64,000 bases of DNA from Kineosporia babensis (GTDB taxonomy: Bacteria > Actinomycetota > Actinomycetes > Actinomycetales > Kineosporiaceae), in the NCBI RefSeq assembly GCF_021129305.1, contig NZ_JAJOMB010000022.1, positions 62,001 through 126,000 of the forward strand. The letters are read 5' to 3'. This document shows positions 16,763 through 25,305 of this stretch, piece after piece. Numbering within the stretch: the first letter of the stretch is position 1; every line of letters begins with the position of its first letter. A model generated the notes under the pieces. That model was not told the origin of the DNA. It saw nothing but the letters and a program-made list of their open reading frames with translations, and searched no databases. A program made the position numbers and the translations under genes.

Positions 16763-18055
16763 TCAGCCGAAGGTGAAGCCCGGGGACTTCAGGCCGAGCC
16801 GGTACCGGGCCTGAGCGCCGGTGAAGGTCTTGGTCTGCTTCTTGCCGTCGATCTTGCCGGTGATCGTCACCCCGTTCTGCCGGGAGGACTTGCCCCGGGC
16901 CGCCACCTTGTACGAGCTCACCGAGTCGAACCCGAACTTCTTGGCGAACACCTTCTTCGACATCCCCACACTCCAGTTGCGGAAAGGGTTGTCGGAGGCG
17001 GCGTCCCAGCGGCTGTCGTCCACCGGCTTGAGGTAACTGATCTCGTAGTTGCCCCAGACGTATTCCCGGTTCTCGGTGTACCCACCCATCGACGAGGAGT
17101 ACAGCGCCTCGATCCGCCGGCCCGAACCGTCCACCAGCACCTGCTCGTTGGTGGCGGTCACCGCCTTGCGCCAGCGGCCGGTCCCGGCCAGGTCCACCGA
17201 CTCGACGTCCCAGCCCTTGTACACCTGGTCGTAGGTGGTGGTGCTGAGCACGTAGGCCTCGGACGACTCGCTGTACTTGGAGGCCAGGTACGTCCGGGCG
17301 GCCACGGTCTGGGCCTTCAGCGCCTCGATCGGCCAGGAGATCGGCACCTCGGCCAGACCCATCAGGTACTTCTGCACGGCGCTCTGGCCGTCCGAGGCGG
17401 TGATCACCTCCTTGACCGTGATCCCGTCCTTGGAGCCGACGAAGCGCGCCGTGTCGTACCGGGTGGAGAGCTTCGTACTGCCGCCGTAGGGATAGACATT
17501 CACCACCTTGCCGGTGTGCGCGGCCGACATCAGGCCGGAGTTCTGCACGAACATCCGCCGCTTGCCGGCGTCGTCGAACAGCGCGATACCGGGCCGGCTG
17601 TTGATCGTCTTGCGCGAGACCGTCCAGGTGGTTCCCTTGGGCTGCACCACATTACGCACGCTGCTGGACCAGCGCACCGATCCGGTCCGGGCCTGAAGCT
17701 TCGACTTGCTCGCGCCCGAGCCCAGATTCAGCACCACCGGCGCGTTCAGGTTCTGCTTGGTCAGCGACACGTCGTGGTAGTAAGTCTTCAGAATGGTCTT
17801 GTAACCACATCCCAGCCGGGCCGCTCCCTGCGCGCCGTACTGGCTCATCCCCATACCGTGGCCCCAACCGTGGCCGTAAATCTTCACCGCGCCCTTGGGC
17901 ACGCTGGCCTTGCCGATGTTTCCGCCGGAGGCCGACGGGCAGTTCTTCTTCGGGGCCGCGACCGGCAGCGGTGCGGCCGCAGCAGCTCCGCTTCCAGCCA
18001 GTACGGCGACTGCAGTTCCCAGGACGGTCAGCGTGATCGAGTGGGGACGGCGCAT
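16763..18055 (-). CDS. Secreted SpoIID/LytB-domain protein
   Basis: 430 residues with a signal peptide (residues 1-28, 'LTVLGTAVAVLAGSGAAAAA'). The SpoIID domain is clear: 'YGHGWGHGMGMSQYGAQGAA' near residue 60, then 'LAEVPISWPIEALKAQTVAA' carrying the Glu that acts in SpoIID lytic transglycosylases, and 'YSSSMGGYTENREYVWG'. In Bacillus SpoIID cuts glycan strands that lack stem peptides; in actinobacteria such proteins are wall-associated and mostly uncharacterised. ATG at 18055 has GAGGGAG upstream. An N-terminal extension to 18277 is open but implausible because it precedes the signal peptide. Confidence 0.88.
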   Translation of the reverse strand: MRRPHSITLTVLGTAVAVLAGSGAAAAAPLPVAAPKKNCPSASGGNIGKASVPKGAVKIYGHGWGHGMGMSQYGAQGAARLGCGYKTILKTYYHDVSLTKQNLNAPVVLNLGSGASKSKLQARTGSVRWSSSVRNVVQPKGTTWTVSRKTINSRPGIALFDDAGKRRMFVQNSGLMSAAHTGKVVNVYPYGGSTKLSTRYDTARFVGSKDGITVKEVITASDGQSAVQKYLMGLAEVPISWPIEALKAQTVAARTYLASKYSESSEAYVLSTTTYDQVYKGWDVESVDLAGTGRWRKAVTATNEQVLVDGSGRRIEALYSSSMGGYTENREYVWGNYEISYLKPVDDSRWDAASDNPFRNWSVGMSKKVFAKKFGFDSVSSYKVAARGKSSRQNGVTITGKIDGKKQTKTFTGAQARYRLGLKSPGFTFG

Positions 18056-18375
18056 CGGGTGTGGCTCCCTCGGGTTGTGGACACAAGGGTGGCCGGCTGA
18101 AAAGACCTGAGCCGGCCACGAAGAGTCCATCGGCCGCATCCGTGCGGGGGTGAGGGGGCGTCCCCGGGCAACCATCGTCCGGAGTAACCCCACCAGGGCG
18201 CGGACAACAGCCCCGTACCGGCTGGAATCCGGCCCCCGCAGCACATCGCCCGTCGCCCGAAGAGAGCAGTCCACCACTCTCCTGGCGCTTCCCTTGACTC
18301 CTCGGAGCTACCGGCGAGGAGCTTGAGCGCACGGGAACGGGTGAAGCGAGACGCTGGGTGAACAGGAACCCGACG
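18056..18375 (-). promoter_or_regulatory. SpoIID upstream region with 10-bp hairpin
   Basis: This 320-base gap holds no supported gene. A perfect 10-bp inverted repeat (18089-18098 with 18110-18119, 11-base loop) lies 34 bases upstream of the SpoIID start and would form in its mRNA leader. It has no T tract. It could be a leader control element or the end of the transcript from the upstream methyltransferase operon. Confidence 0.35.
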
Positions 18376-19434
18376 CTAGAGTGGCTTGCGCAGAACCAGC
18401 AGGAAGTAGTCGCGCTGCAGGTCGGTGCGGGGGTAGCGGCCCAGCACGTCCTCGAACCGGGTGTAGAACTCCTCGTCGATCCGGGTCTCGGTGAACGCCC
18501 GGTGCGCGACCTCGAACCCGAGCTGGTCGGCGTAGAACTCGTAGTGCAGCCAGCTGAGCCGGTTCACCCAGGCATGCCCGATCGGCCGCCGGCCGTTGGC
18601 CACGTCCCAGTCGCGGACCACCTGATCGGTGAACAGCAGGTGCGGCCAGGGGAAGTAGATGTCGCGATAGCGGTGCGAGGCCTGCGGCCCGGCGTGCAGA
18701 TTGGCCCGGATCCAGGCCAGACCGCCCGGTTTCAGCAGATCGTAGGTGGCCTTGAGCATCGCGTACGGGTGGGTGACGTGCTCCCAGACGGTGAAGCTGA
18801 GCACCCGGTCGAAGCTGCCGGGCTGGTACGGGCTCTGCGCAGCCAGGTCGGCGCACTCGAAATGCACCTTCTCGCCCTGCAATTGGTCCCACGGCCGATA
18901 GTGGGTAACGTCTACCCCGTGGGCATCGCAGCCCAGGTTGTGCGCCAACGACCAGACCTCAAAACCGTTGCCACAGCCGATCTCCAGCGTGCGCTGGCCG
19001 GCCAGACCCACCATTGCGTTCACCCAGCCCACCCGCCGTCGGGCCGATTCGGCCAGGGCGGTGTCGCTGTACGAGGGCGGGCTGGGCACCAGGCGTTTGC
19101 CCCGGTACTCGGTGTTGAGCTGCTCCAGCAGTTCGATGTCGTAGCTGCGCCCGCCGCCGTCACCGGTCTCGTACAGACTGCGCACCTTGTGCCCGGATCC
19201 GGTAATGCCCTGCGGCAGTAGCCATTGCTGATCTTCGGGCAAACTGGGGACGTCGGGGAGACCGGTCGGTCGGCGCACCATCGGGCTCGGGGCCGGCTTC
19301 TGGGGGCGGGCGAACGGGGCGGGTTTGCGGCCCAGCACCAGATCGCGGGCGGCGATGGCCGCGCGGATCGCTGCCTCGTCACGAGGTTCGGGCAGGTGGC
19401 GAAGAGCTTTGAGGACGCCGGCGCGCAGGTTCAT
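18376..19434 (-). CDS. Class I SAM-dependent methyltransferase
   Basis: 352 residues; the ATG at 19434 overlaps the stop of the epimerase gene (ATGA). Motif I 'TLEIGCGNGFEVWSLAHNLG' binds S-adenosylmethionine, 'GVDVTHYRPWDQL' supplies the acidic motif II, and 'SFDRVLSFTVWEHVTHPYAM' with 'DLLKPGGLAWIRANL' are the later motifs of Methyltransf_11/23-type enzymes. The first 130 residues are an extra region. Being last in an operon with WecB and two glycosyltransferases, it could methylate a sugar or glycan end; substrate not readable. Confidence 0.85.
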   Translation of the reverse strand: MNLRAGVLKALRHLPEPRDEAAIRAAIAARDLVLGRKPAPFARPQKPAPSPMVRRPTGLPDVPSLPEDQQWLLPQGITGSGHKVRSLYETGDGGGRSYDIELLEQLNTEYRGKRLVPSPPSYSDTALAESARRRVGWVNAMVGLAGQRTLEIGCGNGFEVWSLAHNLGCDAHGVDVTHYRPWDQLQGEKVHFECADLAAQSPYQPGSFDRVLSFTVWEHVTHPYAMLKATYDLLKPGGLAWIRANLHAGPQASHRYRDIYFPWPHLLFTDQVVRDWDVANGRRPIGHAWVNRLSWLHYEFYADQLGFEVAHRAFTETRIDEEFYTRFEDVLGRYPRTDLQRDYFLLVLRKPL

Positions 19435-20525
19435 CGGGCGGCCAGCCAGTTCAGGACGACGTCGGCGATGCGCGGACCGGCGGCACCGTCCCACAACGGC
19501 GGACGCTGGTGCAGCGGCGCCGGGCGCTCCGGCCGGGAGGCGGCGAGCACCTCGTCCAGAGCGGGCAGCACGCCGTCCAGGCCGACCAGTCGATTGGTGC
19601 CGTGGGTAATAGTCACCGGCCGCTCGGTATTGGGCCGCATGGTCAGGCAGGGCACGCCGAGCACGCTCGCCTCCTCCTGCACTCCCCCGGAGTCGGTGAG
19701 CACCGCCGCCGCGCCCCTGACCAGGCCCAGAAAAGCGGTGTAGGGCAAGGGATCCACGAGCTTGACGCCAGAGGACGCGTGCAGGCCCGCCTTCTCGAGT
19801 CCGGCCCGGCCGCGCGGGTGCAGCGGGATCACGATGGGCATCCGCTCGGCGGCCTTGTGCAGGGTGGCGACCAGTTGCTGCACCGCCGCCGGGTCGTCCA
19901 CGTTCGCCGGCCGGTGCAGAGTGGCCACCAGGTAGTCGCTCTCGAGGCCGTGGGTGCTCCGGGCCGCCTCTTCGTCGAACCGGTCGAGGTGCTTCAGCAG
20001 CGTGTCGATCATCGGGTTGCCGACGAAGTGGATGCGATCGGCCGGCACCCCCTCCCGGGCCAGGTGCCCCACCGCATCGGCGCTGGTGACCAGCAGCAGG
20101 TCGGAAAGCTGGTCGGTGACCCGGCGGTTCACCTCTTCCGGCATGCTCAGGTCGAAGCTGCGCAGCCCGGCCTCGACGTGCGCCACCGGGATCAGCAGTT
20201 TGGCCGCGACCAGGGCGGCGGCCAAGGTGGAATTGATGTCGCCGTAGACCACCACCAGGTCGGGGCGCCGCTCGGTGAAAACCTTCTCCAGGCCGATCAT
20301 CACCGCCGCGGTCTGCTCGGCGTGACTGCCCGAGCCCACCCCCAGGTTGAGATCCGGCTCCGGCAGGTCCAGTTCGTCGAAGAAGACCCGGCTCAACCGG
20401 TCGTCGTAGTGCTGGCCGGTGTGCACCAGCACCTGCTCGGCCCGGCCGTGCAGGGCGGCGAGCACCGGGGCGGCCTTGGGAAAGTTGGGCCGGGCGCCGG
20501 TGATGTGCACGATCCGGCTCATCAC
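19431..20525 (-). CDS. wecB: UDP-N-acetylglucosamine 2-epimerase (non-hydrolysing)
   Basis: 364 residues, the usual WecB/MnaA length. It interconverts UDP-GlcNAc and UDP-ManNAc. Seen: 'HITGARPNFPKAAPVLAAL', 'VLVHTGQHYDDRLSRVFF', 'VVVYGDINSTLAAALVAAK', 'HVEAGLRSFD' with 'MPEEVNRRVTDQLSD', and the C-terminal 'LTDSGGVQEEASVLGVPCL'. The start is GTG at 20525, or the adjacent ATG at 20522, overlapping the previous stop. The product is the substrate for the UDP-ManNAc dehydrogenase predicted at 25306, so a ManNAcA-containing polymer is likely. Confidence 0.93.
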   Translation of the reverse strand: MMSRIVHITGARPNFPKAAPVLAALHGRAEQVLVHTGQHYDDRLSRVFFDELDLPEPDLNLGVGSGSHAEQTAAVMIGLEKVFTERRPDLVVVYGDINSTLAAALVAAKLLIPVAHVEAGLRSFDLSMPEEVNRRVTDQLSDLLLVTSADAVGHLAREGVPADRIHFVGNPMIDTLLKHLDRFDEEAARSTHGLESDYLVATLHRPANVDDPAAVQQLVATLHKAAERMPIVIPLHPRGRAGLEKAGLHASSGVKLVDPLPYTAFLGLVRGAAAVLTDSGGVQEEASVLGVPCLTMRPNTERPVTITHGTNRLVGLDGVLPALDEVLAASRPERPAPLHQRPPLWDGAAGPRIADVVLNWLAAR

Positions 20526-21781
20526 GAGGCTCCGGGCGGGATTCCGGCGGCCACCCCGTCGATCGTCTCGCTCTGTACCGCCAGTTCAGCGGCCGGAGCG
20601 GTCCGGGGCACCACACCGGTGCCTACCCACGAGCGCATGTCCGTAGCGAAGCGTTCGCTGATCACCTGCCGGTCGATCCGCCGGCCAGCCACCTCGGCGG
20701 CCCGGCCCAGAGCACCCAGATCGGCCTCCAGACAACTGAAGACAGCCTCGGTCAGCGCCTCCACCCCGTCGGGCGGGTACACCAGCGCCGCACCACCCTC
20801 CACCACCGGCAGCGAACCGGAGTTGGACGGCAGCAGGACCGGCCGGCCAAAGCTCAGCGCCAGCGCCAGAACTCCGGAGTTCAGCGAGCGCCGGTAGGGC
20901 AGCGCCACCAGGTCGGCAGCGCGCATCAGCACCTGGATGTCTGCGTCCGGCACCTGGACCGGCAGCAGCCGCACGGCCGGATGAGCAGCCGCAGCCGTCA
21001 CGAATTCCTTCGTCTCGGGCGCCTCGTCGGGCCGGCCGGCCACGATCAGCACCACTTCGCCCGGCCGCACCCGCGACACCCGGTCGACCGCCTCGAGCAG
21101 ATCGGCCAGGCCCTTGTACGGCTTGACCGCGCCGGTCAGCAGCAGCGCCACCGCACCGTCGGGGATCCGCAGCCGGCGACGGGCCTCGGTCCGCCCTACC
21201 CAGTCCGGGTACACCCCCTGATAGCCGGGATGATCGCACTGATAGATCTTTTCGGGCGGCAGGCGGAACCAGTCCTCCACCGCCTCGACCGTGCGCGAGC
21301 TCATCACGTGCACCAGGTCGGCCCGCTGCACCACCTGCTCGCGCAGCCGCACCTCTTGGGCCTCGAAGCGGGCGTCGTGCGGCAGGACGTTGTGCACCGT
21401 CCAGACCAGCCGGGCGCCGCGGTTGCGCAGGGTGTCCAGCAGATCGGTGTGCCGGCCGACGGCCTCGTCCGCCTCCCGGTCGGTGGTGGCCTTGGCCAGC
21501 ACCTGGTTCAGCCAGTGCAGGTGCACCACCAGGGGCACGTCACCCGGCCAGTTGCGGGTGCTCACCTGCAGGTCAGCGGCCCGGAAGGTGGGGGCCGCGA
21601 CCAGGTTCTGGGTGGCGAACCGGCTGTAGAGCACGCTCTGGAACGGGTTGCCGGTGTAGTACGGGGTGAACGGCCAGACCACCGGCTCGGGGCCCTCGAC
21701 CGGCATCCGGGCCAGGGCCGAGAAGGTCTCGGCGCTCCAGGCCTCGGTGCTCTGGTCGCGGCCGGGCATCGAGATCAGCAT
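20522..21781 (-). CDS. GT4-like glycosyltransferase
   Basis: 419 residues. The N-terminal half contains 'VVHLHWLNQVL' and 'LVWTVHNVLPHDARFEAQE', a pattern of GT4 polysaccharide glycosyltransferases; the C-terminal half has 'LLTGAVKPYKGLADLLEAV' and 'VALPYRRSLNSGVLALALS' for nucleotide-sugar binding. The ATG at 21781 shares its A with the stop of the gene before (TGATG), a coupled arrangement. Its frame is open further upstream, inside the neighbour, which is a shadow. Linkage and sugar unknown. Confidence 0.85.
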   Translation of the reverse strand: MLISMPGRDQSTEAWSAETFSALARMPVEGPEPVVWPFTPYYTGNPFQSVLYSRFATQNLVAAPTFRAADLQVSTRNWPGDVPLVVHLHWLNQVLAKATTDREADEAVGRHTDLLDTLRNRGARLVWTVHNVLPHDARFEAQEVRLREQVVQRADLVHVMSSRTVEAVEDWFRLPPEKIYQCDHPGYQGVYPDWVGRTEARRRLRIPDGAVALLLTGAVKPYKGLADLLEAVDRVSRVRPGEVVLIVAGRPDEAPETKEFVTAAAAHPAVRLLPVQVPDADIQVLMRAADLVALPYRRSLNSGVLALALSFGRPVLLPSNSGSLPVVEGGAALVYPPDGVEALTEAVFSCLEADLGALGRAAEVAGRRIDRQVISERFATDMRSWVGTGVVPRTAPAAELAVQSETIDGVAAGIPPGAS

Positions 21782-23436
21782 CAGCGGGCCCTTTCCGCGT
21801 AACGCTCGGCGGCGAACCTGTACACCGCGTCGAACGCCTGGCCGTTGCCGGCCCAGGTGCGTTCCCGGCGTACCCACTCGGCTGCCTCGGCGGCCTTCTT
21901 CATCAGCTCTTCCGGGTGGTCGGTGAGCCAGGTGACCGTCTCGGCCAGGGACTGCGCGCTGCCGGCCTGGAACACGCTGGCCCGGCCCAGCCCTTCGCCG
22001 GCGATCTCGACCAGCGCGGGCAGGTCGCTGACCAGCACCGGCACCTCCATCGCCATTGCCTCGAAGGGTTTCATCGGCGAGACCATCCGCCCGGCCCGTT
22101 CCGGCACCCGCGGCACCACGAACAGGTCGATCTGGGCGTACCAGTCGGGTACCTCGTCGAACGGCACCGAGCCGGCGAACACCGCGGCCGGGCCCAGACC
22201 GAGCTCCTGGGCCTGAGCCTCCAGGGCGGCCCGGCGCCGGCCCTCGCCCACCAGCAGCACACTGACCGGCAGGCCCTGGGAGCGCAGCCGGGCGGCGGCC
22301 TCGAGCAGCACCTCCTGGCCCTCCCGGAAGTGATCGAGGTTGCTGATGTAGCCCAGGACGAAGGTGCCGTCCAGACCCAGCTCCTTGCGCAACTGCTCCG
22401 AGCGCGGGCGTGGCTCGAACCGGTCCAGGTCCACGGCGTTCGGGATCACGAAGACCTTGTCCTCGGGCACCGCGTGGGCGTGCACGATCTCCTCGCGCAT
22501 CGGCCCGCTCAGGGTGACCACCGCGTCTGCGGCCAGCATCGCCCGGGTCTCCGCGGCGAACCGGCGGCGGTAGTACTCGGCGTGCTCGGCGTACCGCTCG
22601 TCCGCGGTCCAGGTGGTCTCGAAGAACGAGCGCACCTCGTAGATCCACGGCAGCCCGGCCCAGTCGGACAGCGCCTGCCCGACCACGCCCAGGTCGTAAC
22701 CGCGGTGGCCGGAGCCGGCGTGCAGCACCTCCGGGCGTACCCGGGCCACCTGCCGGGCGAACGTGGTGGTGGTGAGCTGGACGTACTCCTCCCAGGTCAC
22801 CGCCGAGAGCTGGCCCGCCCCGGGCATCACGTGGTGGTACTCGATGTCGTCCACCCGGGAGGTGGGGCCCACCGCCTGGTTCTCGTCGGCCGCGGCCGGG
22901 AAGCCGGGCAGGGTGACGGCGACCGGGTCCCGCCCGGCCCCACGCACCGCCAACAGCGTCTCGTGAGTCCGGGTGCAGTAGCCGTTGTTGCGGTGCGGCA
23001 TCGATTCCTTGGCCAGGTAGAGCACCCGGCCGGGCAACGGCTCGGGCAACCGGGCCGGATGCACCCCCGGCACCCGCGGGCGCCAGGCTGCGTCCGTCTC
23101 CACGTACCGGCCCTGCACCGCCCGCTGCAGCCGGATGTTCTTGCTGCTGGGCGCGGTCAGCGCCAGCCGGGAGGCCTCGGCCACCGCGTCGGACAGCTGC
23201 CCGGTGCGGGCCAGCACCTGCGCGCGCAGCCGGGCCACCCGCATGTCCTTGGGGCTGCGCCGGGCCGCGTCCTGCAGCAGCCGCAGCGCGTCCTCGTGCC
23301 GGCGCTCCTTGTCGCGGCGGACCGCGGCCGCGGTCTCGGCGTAGGTGATCGCCAGCCGGGCGGCCCGGCGGCTGCCCTTGGGCACGGACCGAACCTGACG
23401 CCTGAGCCTGCGCCGCCAGCGGGCGAGCGCTCCCAT
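21781..23436 (-). CDS. GT4-family glycosyltransferase with TPR-like N-terminus
   Basis: 551 residues. The first 110 are helical with a TPR-like rhythm ('HEDALRLLQDAARRSPKDMR', 'LARTGQLSDAVAEASRLAL'). The GT-B domain follows: 'SMPHRNNGYCTRTHETLLAV', then 'VFVIPNAVDLDRFEPRP', 'LGYISNLDHFREGQEVLLEA' and 'SPMKPFEAMAMEVPVLVSDL' with the E-x7-E-type loop of retaining GT4 enzymes. GAGGAAGAGG lies upstream of the ATG. First gene of the 23436-18376 operon, divergent from the 23632 operon with 195 bases between. Confidence 0.87.
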   Translation of the reverse strand: MGALARWRRRLRRQVRSVPKGSRRAARLAITYAETAAAVRRDKERRHEDALRLLQDAARRSPKDMRVARLRAQVLARTGQLSDAVAEASRLALTAPSSKNIRLQRAVQGRYVETDAAWRPRVPGVHPARLPEPLPGRVLYLAKESMPHRNNGYCTRTHETLLAVRGAGRDPVAVTLPGFPAAADENQAVGPTSRVDDIEYHHVMPGAGQLSAVTWEEYVQLTTTTFARQVARVRPEVLHAGSGHRGYDLGVVGQALSDWAGLPWIYEVRSFFETTWTADERYAEHAEYYRRRFAAETRAMLAADAVVTLSGPMREEIVHAHAVPEDKVFVIPNAVDLDRFEPRPRSEQLRKELGLDGTFVLGYISNLDHFREGQEVLLEAAARLRSQGLPVSVLLVGEGRRRAALEAQAQELGLGPAAVFAGSVPFDEVPDWYAQIDLFVVPRVPERAGRMVSPMKPFEAMAMEVPVLVSDLPALVEIAGEGLGRASVFQAGSAQSLAETVTWLTDHPEELMKKAAEAAEWVRRERTWAGNGQAFDAVYRFAAERYAERAR

Positions 23437-23631
23437 CCCGGACCTCTTCCTCAGCTTGTGCCCACGGCCGGCCGAACCGGCATCGTCACAGCGTGCACCT
23501 GCTCGGCGACCGCCCAGTCTGCCGTATGTTGAACCCCACCACGGTTACCGAGGGTCCACCCCTCCGAACGGCCGAGGCGACAGAAGCGAACAGCAGGCTC
23601 TCGTTGAAGATGAGGACGGCGACCTCACTCC

Positions 23632-25140
23632 ATGCGCACCGGACCGCCCACGGTGGTGCTCGCCACCACCAACGGCAAGGGGATGGGACACCTGTCCCGG
23701 CAGCTGGCTCTGGCCCTGGCCTCGCTCGGCGGGATGGACCCGGTGATCTTCTCGCTGTCCTCAGCGGTCACCGTGGTCAACCAGTACGGCATGCGCGCCG
23801 AGTGGGCCCCGGGCTCGCAGCGCAAACAGGTACCGCGCCGGCACTGGGACGCCTACCTGGCCGAGCGGATCACCGCGGTGGTGGCCGAGACCAATGCCAG
23901 CGCGTTCGTCTTCGACGGGGTCTATCCCTACGACGGGGTGCTGCGGGCGCTGCGCCGGATGCCGGACGTGCCGTTCATCTGGAGCCGCCGGGCGATGTGG
24001 AAGAAGGGCGTGGGGGCCCGGGCGCTGCGTTACCGCCGGCTGTTCGCTGCCGTTCTGGAGCCCGGCGACCTGGCCTCGGCCGGTGACGTCGGGCGCACCG
24101 TCTACCTGGAGGACTCCCGCCGGGTCGGCCCGATCACCCTGGTCGGTCAGGTGCCGCAGCTCGACCGCGAGCAGGCGGGCGCCGAGCTCGGCCTGGACCC
24201 GGACAAGCCCCGGCTGCTGCTGACCCTGGGCAGCAGCAAGCGCAGCGACCTGTACGCCGCCTACCAGCGCACGGTCGAGCAGTTCAGCGCGGCCGGCTGG
24301 CAGGTCGTGGTCACCTCCTCGCCGCTGCGCGGCCGGGCCGCCGCGGCCAACGGGCTCAAGCAGATCTCGGTCTTCCCGCTGGTGCGCTACATGAAGGCGT
24401 TCGACGCGGCGGTTTCGGCCAGCGGCTACAACGCCGTGCACGAGCTGCTCTACTCGGCCGTGCCCACTCTGCTGGTGCCGAACGCCGACGCGGTCACCGA
24501 CGATCAGCGCACCCGGGCCCGGATCGTCGCCAACACCGGCCTGGCCCTCTCGGCCGACCCGGACCGGCCGCGGGAGTTCGACGCCGCCCTGGAACGCCTG
24601 CTCGACCAGCGGGTGCGCGACCGGCTGGCCGCGTCCTGCCGCGACCTGGAACCGCCGACCGGCGCCACCGAGGCCGCCCGCACCGTGATCGGCCTGGCCG
24701 CCGTCGGGGTCCCGGCCGGCGAGCGGATGGAAGCCGCCTCGCTGCACGCCCAGCGGTTCGCCCGGCGCACCATCGGCCGGGTGCTGCCGCCGGCGGTGGC
24801 CAACCTGGTGGGGCGCCCGCCCCGACTCACCCGGCCCGGCGATCTGCGGGGTCCGCTGTCGGTCAGCCCGGTGCTGGCGCCCGGTCTGCAGGGCGTGCCG
24901 CAGATCGGCCGGGACCAGTTGCTGGTCACCGACGCTCTCACCCCCGGGCTGTTCGACGGGCGCTTCGTGGAGCATCTGCTGCCGGGGGCCAGCGACGACT
25001 ACGTGCGCGCCCGGGCCGAGATCGCCGCCCGCTACTACCGGCTGGGGAGCCTGGCCTCGGCCGAAACCGAGCTGGGCGAGGCGATTCGGGCGAAAAGCGA
25101 CGGAAGGGACTGGACCGGCCTGGGTTGGTCCGGCCGCTGA
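23632..25140 (+). CDS. MurG-like (GT28-type) glycosyltransferase
   Basis: 502 residues. The start 'VVLATTNGKGMGHLSRQLAL' has the glycine-rich loop of GT28/MurG-like enzymes, and 'AVSASGYNAVHELLYSAVPT' with 'LVPNADAVTDDQRTRARIV' is the C-terminal UDP-sugar-binding part. After residue 350 comes about 150 residues without a clear domain, ending in a TPR-like piece ('ARYYRLGSLASAETELGEAI'). First gene of the plus-strand operon that carries the UDP-ManNAc dehydrogenase and the ABC exporter, so it probably builds the exported polymer. Its exact reaction is unknown. Confidence 0.78.
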   Translation: MRTGPPTVVLATTNGKGMGHLSRQLALALASLGGMDPVIFSLSSAVTVVNQYGMRAEWAPGSQRKQVPRRHWDAYLAERITAVVAETNASAFVFDGVYPYDGVLRALRRMPDVPFIWSRRAMWKKGVGARALRYRRLFAAVLEPGDLASAGDVGRTVYLEDSRRVGPITLVGQVPQLDREQAGAELGLDPDKPRLLLTLGSSKRSDLYAAYQRTVEQFSAAGWQVVVTSSPLRGRAAAANGLKQISVFPLVRYMKAFDAAVSASGYNAVHELLYSAVPTLLVPNADAVTDDQRTRARIVANTGLALSADPDRPREFDAALERLLDQRVRDRLAASCRDLEPPTGATEAARTVIGLAAVGVPAGERMEAASLHAQRFARRTIGRVLPPAVANLVGRPPRLTRPGDLRGPLSVSPVLAPGLQGVPQIGRDQLLVTDALTPGLFDGRFVEHLLPGASDDYVRARAEIAARYYRLGSLASAETELGEAIRAKSDGRDWTGLGWSGR

Positions 25141-25305
25141 CCAGGTATTAGTTACGTGCCGCCCCACTAATGCGCACAGCGTGTCACAATTCAACCGGGC
25201 GCCTGGAGACAGCATCCGGTCGGCGGCACGCGGAGATCGGCAGCAGCTCCTCCGCCTCGTCCGGCGCCCGTGATCCGGCCGGTGGGCGGAAGGACCTCGT
25301 ACGTG

